Source of the DNA: an uncultured Clostridia bacterium
GTDB lineage: Bacteria > Bacillota > Clostridia > TANB77 > CAG-508
Length of the DNA: 36,464 bases
Direction: 5' to 3'
NCBI GenBank assembly: GCA_947631335.1
Contig: CANRKZ010000011.1
Location: 1-36,464 of the forward strand
The translations under genes were made by a program, and so were the position numbers. This document shows, one piece after another, positions 31,491 through 36,464 of the stretch. Within the stretch, counting starts at the first letter, position 1, and every line of letters begins with the position of its first letter. The notes beneath the pieces are model-generated. The model was given only the letters and a program-made list of their open reading frames with translations. It ran no database searches and had not been told where the DNA came from.

Positions 31491-33059
31491 ATGCAAGTTA
31501 AAGGAAAAGAATTAGAAAAATCTAAAAATTTAAATGAATTACCTATAGAAGAATCCATAGAACCAAAAACAGAAAATAAGTTAATAGTAACTTCTTCATC
31601 AACAGAAAAAAGAAAAACAACTTTATCTATTTTTACTTTATTGATAATAATAGGAATTGTTATCTTACTGATTTGTTTTTGCATTTTTACGGCTTACAAT
31701 TTTTTCAATAATAATATTATTTTAGGAGTACATATAAAAGGATTCAATGTTTCTAATATGAGTACATCAGATGCAAGATATCAATTGGATAATTATATTC
31801 GTGAAAATCTACCGCAAGAAATTAAATTAAAGCATGGTGATTTTGAAACTACAATTTCTCTTTCGCAAATTTCTGCTAATTTTGATACAAAAACAGCTGT
31901 TAATGAAGCGTATAATATTGGAAGAGAAGGAAATATTTTTGAAAATAATTTATATGTATTATCCACCATGTTTAAAAAAATAAATTTAGAACCAAATCTA
32001 AAAATTGATAAAAATCAATTAGTAAAAAATTTAGAAGATATTTCTAGTCAATTACCAGATAAAGTGACACAAAGTAGTTATTATATTGAAAATTCCAACT
32101 TAATCATTACTTCTGGAAAGGAAGGAAATGTCGTAGATATCGAAGCTACAACAGATGCTATAATATCTGCTATTTCAAATTTTTCAGCAGGTAGAAACCC
32201 AATTGAAATTATAGTAAAATCTCAAAAACCGGACGCAATTGATATTGAAAAAATTCATAGCGAAATTTATAAAGAACCAATAGATGCCTATTATACGCAA
32301 AATCCATTTTCTGTTTATCCTTCTGAAAATGGTGTTGATTTTAAAGTATCAATAGAAGAAGCAAAATCTATTTTAGGAGACCAGACTGCTGAAGAATACA
32401 CGATTCCATTAAATATATTATATCCAAAGGTAACAACAAATATGATTGGAACCGAAGCCTTTCCTGATTTACTAGCAACCTATTCTACTAATTATGATAC
32501 TAGTAATCGAAACCGAACAACAAACTTAATTTTAGCTGCTAATAAAATAAATGGAACAGTATTAATGCCTGGTGAAACATTTTCTTATAATAAAGTAGTA
32601 GGTGCTAGAACAATTGCAGCAGGCTATAAAGAAGCTCCTATTTACATAAGTGGAGAAGTTGTCGATGGCGTTGGTGGAGGAATTTGTCAAATCACATCAA
32701 CTTTATATAATGCCGTGCTTTACGCTAATTTAGAAATTGTCCAAAGAACGAATCATCAATTTGTTCCATCCTATGCACCAGCAAGTAGAGATGCAACTGT
32801 TGTTTACGGAGCAATTGATTTTCAATTTAAAAATAATAGAAATTATCCGATCAAACTAGTTTGTTCTGTTTCTGGAGGAATTGCAAATTTCAAAATATTT
32901 GGTCTAAAACAAGAAGATGATTGTGAGGTAGAAATTTCTGCTTATGTAACGGGAAGAAGTTCTTCTGCTGTTTACTCAGAAGCTTACAAAATTTTAAAAC
33001 GTGATGGAAAAGTTATTGGCTCAGAATTGTTATCAAAAGATACTTATAAAAAACATTAA
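31491..33059 (+). CDS. VanW-family protein with N-terminal TM (peptidoglycan-associated)
   Basis: 522 aa. NRTTNLILAANKINGTVLMPGETFSYNKVVGARTIAAGYKEAPIYISGEVVDGVGGGICQITSTLYNAVLYANLEIVQRTNHQFVPSYAPASRDATVVYGAIDFQFKN (VanW core). Confidence 0.92.
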   Translation: MQVKGKELEKSKNLNELPIEESIEPKTENKLIVTSSSTEKRKTTLSIFTLLIIIGIVILLICFCIFTAYNFFNNNIILGVHIKGFNVSNMSTSDARYQLDNYIRENLPQEIKLKHGDFETTISLSQISANFDTKTAVNEAYNIGREGNIFENNLYVLSTMFKKINLEPNLKIDKNQLVKNLEDISSQLPDKVTQSSYYIENSNLIITSGKEGNVVDIEATTDAIISAISNFSAGRNPIEIIVKSQKPDAIDIEKIHSEIYKEPIDAYYTQNPFSVYPSENGVDFKVSIEEAKSILGDQTAEEYTIPLNILYPKVTTNMIGTEAFPDLLATYSTNYDTSNRNRTTNLILAANKINGTVLMPGETFSYNKVVGARTIAAGYKEAPIYISGEVVDGVGGGICQITSTLYNAVLYANLEIVQRTNHQFVPSYAPASRDATVVYGAIDFQFKNNRNYPIKLVCSVSGGIANFKIFGLKQEDDCEVEISAYVTGRSSSAVYSEAYKILKRDGKVIGSELLSKDTYKKH

Positions 33060-33077
33060 AAATTTTTTAAACCTTTG

Positions 33078-33110
33078 TAAAACGGTATACTCAATTGACT
33101 ATACCGTTTT
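33078..33110. terminator. Bidirectional hairpin terminator between convergent VanW and ypeB genes
   Basis: aaaacggtata ctcaattgac tataccgtttt. Confidence 0.8.
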
Positions 33111-33130
33111 CCTACATTTTATCTTATTTT

Positions 33131-34504
33131 TTACATAGTTAAAGTTCCGTTTGGCGTATTTGTAATTATTAAAACATCTTCTTCTCTGCCATTTTCACAG
33201 TTTATATAAACCAAAAATTCCCTATCTTCTACTTTACCTTTAAATTCATAACAAAGTATTTCTGTTTTCCACTCTGTTGGAATAACAGCTAACCCTTCAC
33301 TTTCTATATCAATATCTTGATTCAAATTTTTCTTTGCTTCTTCTTTTGTAATTTTTATATTACTTATATTTCTTTGTGTATGATTGTTTAAATATCCGGA
33401 TGTTTCTATTCCTAATATCTCACCATTGTCCAAGGCTACTTTTACTTTTATTAAATCTGGATACATAACTACATCATTCTGTGAATAAGCATAATTAATT
33501 GTCACAATTCCTTCTTGTTTTAAGTAATAAGTTTCTTTCATATTTTCAAATCCTTTTTCTGCTAAAAACTCTTTTGCTTTTTCATCTGCTTCTTCTTGCG
33601 ATATTACTTCTGTATTTACATCTCGATTTGTATTCATGAAAACTACATGGCCACCTTTTTTGGAAATAGAAATATTAATAGTTTCGTCTTGGTTGTTTGT
33701 AATAGAAAAGTCATAAACTGGAATAGTAGCATTTTCGGAATATCCTAGGTTAGAAATTTCTTTTATATTTTGATTTCCTATGAATTCTTCTGCTTTTTGC
33801 TTTGCTGCATCTTCTTCAATGTCTTCTCCTGTTAAACCTTTTTGTTCCACATTGGTTAAATGTTCTGAAAAAGCGCCGTCATATATTAATCCTGAATACT
33901 CATGAAAATTTTCTTCTAAATTACTAAAACTTTCTTTTGCTATATTATCTACTTGTTGCGCAAAAGCTACATCTCCCTTTTTTGTTAATTCTCCCCATTC
34001 TAACCTTCCACTATTTAGATCTTCAGATAATTGGTTTAAAGTGTTTTCTAATTCTATACTATAACTATGCAAATCTTTCAAATTTTTTAAATCTTCTTCT
34101 GATAACGCCTCATTATAAATATTTTTTCTAGATAATGTATAACTATAATCACTCACTTGATTTAAAAATTTTTCTGTATTTTCTAATTCTTGACTCTCAA
34201 TCGGTAATCGACTTAAATAGCTCTGTGCCAAATCAGCTTCTCTCCATAAATGTGTTAAAGTCTCTGCCCCATGTTCTGGTGTAGAAGATATCATAGATTT
34301 TGCTAAATAGGTTTCCACATTTTGTACATACTCTACTAATTCATAAAATGCCATATTATAGTTGTTTTCAGAAGCTTGTCTATATTCAGTTTGTTTTTTA
34401 TACAGTATAATTCCTAACGCTGCTATAATAATAAAAAGTACAAATATTATACTTAGCATATGCCCTTTTTTTAGTCTGTTTTTCCAATCTATTAATTTAT
34501 TCAT
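33131..34504 (-). CDS. ypeB: Germination protein YpeB (PepSY domains)
   Basis: 457 aa. N-terminal TM and LTHLWREADLAQSYLSRLPIESQELENTEKFLNQVSDYSYTLS, PepSY-like repeats, next to sleB. Confidence 0.9.
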   Translation of the reverse strand: MNKLIDWKNRLKKGHMLSIIFVLFIIIAALGIILYKKQTEYRQASENNYNMAFYELVEYVQNVETYLAKSMISSTPEHGAETLTHLWREADLAQSYLSRLPIESQELENTEKFLNQVSDYSYTLSRKNIYNEALSEEDLKNLKDLHSYSIELENTLNQLSEDLNSGRLEWGELTKKGDVAFAQQVDNIAKESFSNLEENFHEYSGLIYDGAFSEHLTNVEQKGLTGEDIEEDAAKQKAEEFIGNQNIKEISNLGYSENATIPVYDFSITNNQDETINISISKKGGHVVFMNTNRDVNTEVISQEEADEKAKEFLAEKGFENMKETYYLKQEGIVTINYAYSQNDVVMYPDLIKVKVALDNGEILGIETSGYLNNHTQRNISNIKITKEEAKKNLNQDIDIESEGLAVIPTEWKTEILCYEFKGKVEDREFLVYINCENGREEDVLIITNTPNGTLTM

Positions 34505-34521
34505 AAAAATTCCTCCACTTT

Positions 34522-34998
34522 TTATTTACAAAATCTATGTTTTCCAATTGTCTTGACTAATGGTCTTGACCAAATCCATTTATTAGTTGCAGTAGCTGGA
34601 TTAAAATAATAAATACATCCACCTGTAGGATCCCATCCGTTTTTAGCATCTTGAGCCGCTTTATATACAGATGATCCTTCTTCAATAGGATGATTTATTT
34701 GTCCATCTGATACAGCAGTAAAAGCTCCAGACTGATAAATAACCCCAGAAATAGTATTAGGAAAATTGGAACTTTTTACTCTATTTAATATAACCGCTCC
34801 TACTGCTACTTGTCCTTCATAAGGTTCTCCTCTTGCTTCTCCGTTAATTGCTCTTGCCATTAATTGAATATCAGAAGCATTAGAAGTTGCTGCATAACTT
34901 ATATTTTGCTCCGTTACATTACCATTTGATAAAACAATGGAAATGATTATTACTATTACTATAATAAATAAAAATAATATTTTTATTATATTTTTCAA
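34522..34998 (-). CDS. sleB: Spore cortex-lytic enzyme SleB / cell-wall hydrolase
   Basis: 158 aa. LMARAINGEARGEPYEGQVAVGAVILNRVKSSNFPNTISGVIYQSGAFTAVSDGQINHP...GWDPTGGCIYYFNPATATNKWIWSRP. Confidence 0.92.
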   Translation of the reverse strand: MKNIIKILFLFIIVIVIIISIVLSNGNVTEQNISYAATSNASDIQLMARAINGEARGEPYEGQVAVGAVILNRVKSSNFPNTISGVIYQSGAFTAVSDGQINHPIEEGSSVYKAAQDAKNGWDPTGGCIYYFNPATATNKWIWSRPLVKTIGKHRFCK

Positions 34999-35223
34999 AT
35001 TATCACCTTTTCTTCCTTTGATATTTAACTTTATTTTGTATTATTTTTTAAAAAATATTCCATTTTTTGAATTTTTTTAATTTATATGCTAAAATATCTC
35101 AAAAGAGATACTTTCCAAAATAGACAAAGTGGAAGACTCAGTTATCTATTTTTAATAGTTTATTCTTGGGTTTTCCTTAAATAAACTCTCAAATTACATT
35201 TCAAAGAATAAAGGAGATCTATT

Positions 35224-36363
35224 ATGAAAATTTTAATTTTTTATGCTTCTTATGGTGGTGGGCATTTAAATGCTGCCAAAGCTATTGAATCTTATATGTT
35301 AAATTGCTATCAAAATATAGATGTAGAATTAATAGATTGTATAAAATATGTAAATAAAACCGTGGAGAAAATAACAACTGCTGCTTATCGTGAAATGGCA
35401 AAAAAAGCTCCATGGGCTTGGGGCAAAATTTATTCTAATTCTCAAAAAGGTCCTTTAGCACATATTACAACAAAATCAAATATTATAATGGCAATTAAAT
35501 TATTAAGATTATTAAGAGAGAAAAAGCCAGATTTGATTATTTCTACTCATCCTTTCGGTAGCCAAATGTGCAGCTATTTAAAAAGGAAAGGAAAAATTAC
35601 TTGCAAACTTGCTACCATTATGACAGATTTTGCTCCTCATGATCAATGGCTGGTTGGAAATGACTTTACAGATTATTATTTTGTTGCTCATGATAAAATG
35701 AAACAACATTTGATCTGTAAAGGTATCCCTGAACCTAAAATATATGCAACTGGAATTCCTATTTCAAATCGATTTTCAGAATTACATGACACCCAAAAAA
35801 TATTAAATCAATATCAATTCTCTGACAAAAAACAAACAGTTTTATTTTTTGGTGGAGGTGAATACGGTTTAGGTAAAACTAGAACTACTCAAATTTTCGA
35901 GAGTTTTGTACAATGTGATTATAATCTCCAAATAATAGCCATTGCCGGAAAAAACCTAAAGATGAAAACTACATTTGAAGAAATCGTTAAAAAATATAAT
36001 AAATTAGATACCGTTAAAATTTTAGAATTTACAAATGAAGTTCCAGAATTAATGAGTATTGCCGATATGGTAGTTACTAAACCTGGTGGGCTTACTACTT
36101 CTGAAAGTTTAGCTTCTCACCTTCCTATGATTCTTATCAATCCAATTCCAGGTCAGGAAGAAGAAAATGCAGAATTTTTGGAAAGTAAAGGAATTGCTAT
36201 TTGGATAAAAAAATCAGATGATGCTAGTCAAATTATTAAAAATCTATTCGCACATCCAGAAAAACTGAAAACCATGAGAAAAAACACTTCTTTTTTAGCA
36301 AAACCTAACTCTACTAAAACAATTTGTGATACTTTATTGTTAAATCTAGAAACCACAAAATAA
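35224..36363 (+). CDS. UgtP-like processive diacylglycerol glucosyltransferase / MGDG synthase family
   Basis: 379 aa. ILIFYASYGGGHLNAAKAIESYM; DLIISTHPFGSQMCSYLKR; VVTKPGGLTTSESLASHLPMILINPIPGQEEENAEFL. RBS AAAGGAG upstream. Confidence 0.9.
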   Translation: MKILIFYASYGGGHLNAAKAIESYMLNCYQNIDVELIDCIKYVNKTVEKITTAAYREMAKKAPWAWGKIYSNSQKGPLAHITTKSNIIMAIKLLRLLREKKPDLIISTHPFGSQMCSYLKRKGKITCKLATIMTDFAPHDQWLVGNDFTDYYFVAHDKMKQHLICKGIPEPKIYATGIPISNRFSELHDTQKILNQYQFSDKKQTVLFFGGGEYGLGKTRTTQIFESFVQCDYNLQIIAIAGKNLKMKTTFEEIVKKYNKLDTVKILEFTNEVPELMSIADMVVTKPGGLTTSESLASHLPMILINPIPGQEEENAEFLESKGIAIWIKKSDDASQIIKNLFAHPEKLKTMRKNTSFLAKPNSTKTICDTLLLNLETTK

Positions 36364-36398
36364 AGAAAGCCTAGTGTAAAATTTCACATGAAGTGGTA

Positions 36399-36434
36399 AA
36401 ATGAAAGTAGACACAAAAAGTCTGCTTTCATTTT
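36399..36434 (+). terminator. Hairpin terminator after the glycosyltransferase gene
   Basis: aaatgaaagtagac acaaaaa gtctgctttcattttttt inverted repeat with T-tract. Confidence 0.8.
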
Positions 36435-36464
36435 TTTCATTGTGTTAAAATAAATTCAAAGGAG

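Noticed and set aside
35090-35223. Possible riboswitch in the leader of the glycosyltransferase gene
   Set aside because: Only weak short inverted repeats (agtttatt...aataaact) and no recognisable riboswitch consensus.

Overview
This is a 36.5 kb AT-rich window from a spore-forming Clostridia-like Firmicute. It carries two large repeat-type surface proteins (DUF11 / SdrD-B / Cna-B-like) and a minC - PBP2 - mreD - mreC - mreB - radC cell-shape block. It also has mecA, an M23 peptidase, CotF-like coat proteins, pcrA, a ZIP metal transporter, prfA, a yhaN/yhaO-like pair, an orphan VirD4/TraG-type coupling ATPase with two small partners, dnaJ, ddl, murF, an alpha/beta SASP, a VanW-family protein, ypeB/sleB and a diglucosyl-DAG-synthase-like glycosyltransferase. 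MAIN FINDING: three genes (mreB, the ZIP transporter and virD4/traG) are each split by a +1 frame change, and all three breaks fall exactly on an in-frame CGG codon (12844-12846, 19531-19533 and 26134-26136, all minus strand). Skipping the C of CGG and resuming on GGN (Gly), or reading CGGN as one four-base codon, restores the full conserved protein with no residue gained or lost: MreB ...[23 protein letters not shown] ...AMLYIVS-G-ELVPESNKLYHGRMTALGNMIGFIIGIFATTL, VirD4 ...NVLVVG-G-SGSGKSTSYSIP. A by-eye scan of all recognised CDSs found no other in-frame CGG. Roughly 60 or more CGG trinucleotides in the other two phases cause no frame change. This suggests that CGG is not an ordinary sense codon here but a general +1 recoding signal. 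The three P-site codons differ (CUU, UCA, GGA), and there is no prfB-like stop codon or consistently spaced internal Shine-Dalgarno. Sequencing error remains the null hypothesis and must be excluded with reads, relatives and proteomics.
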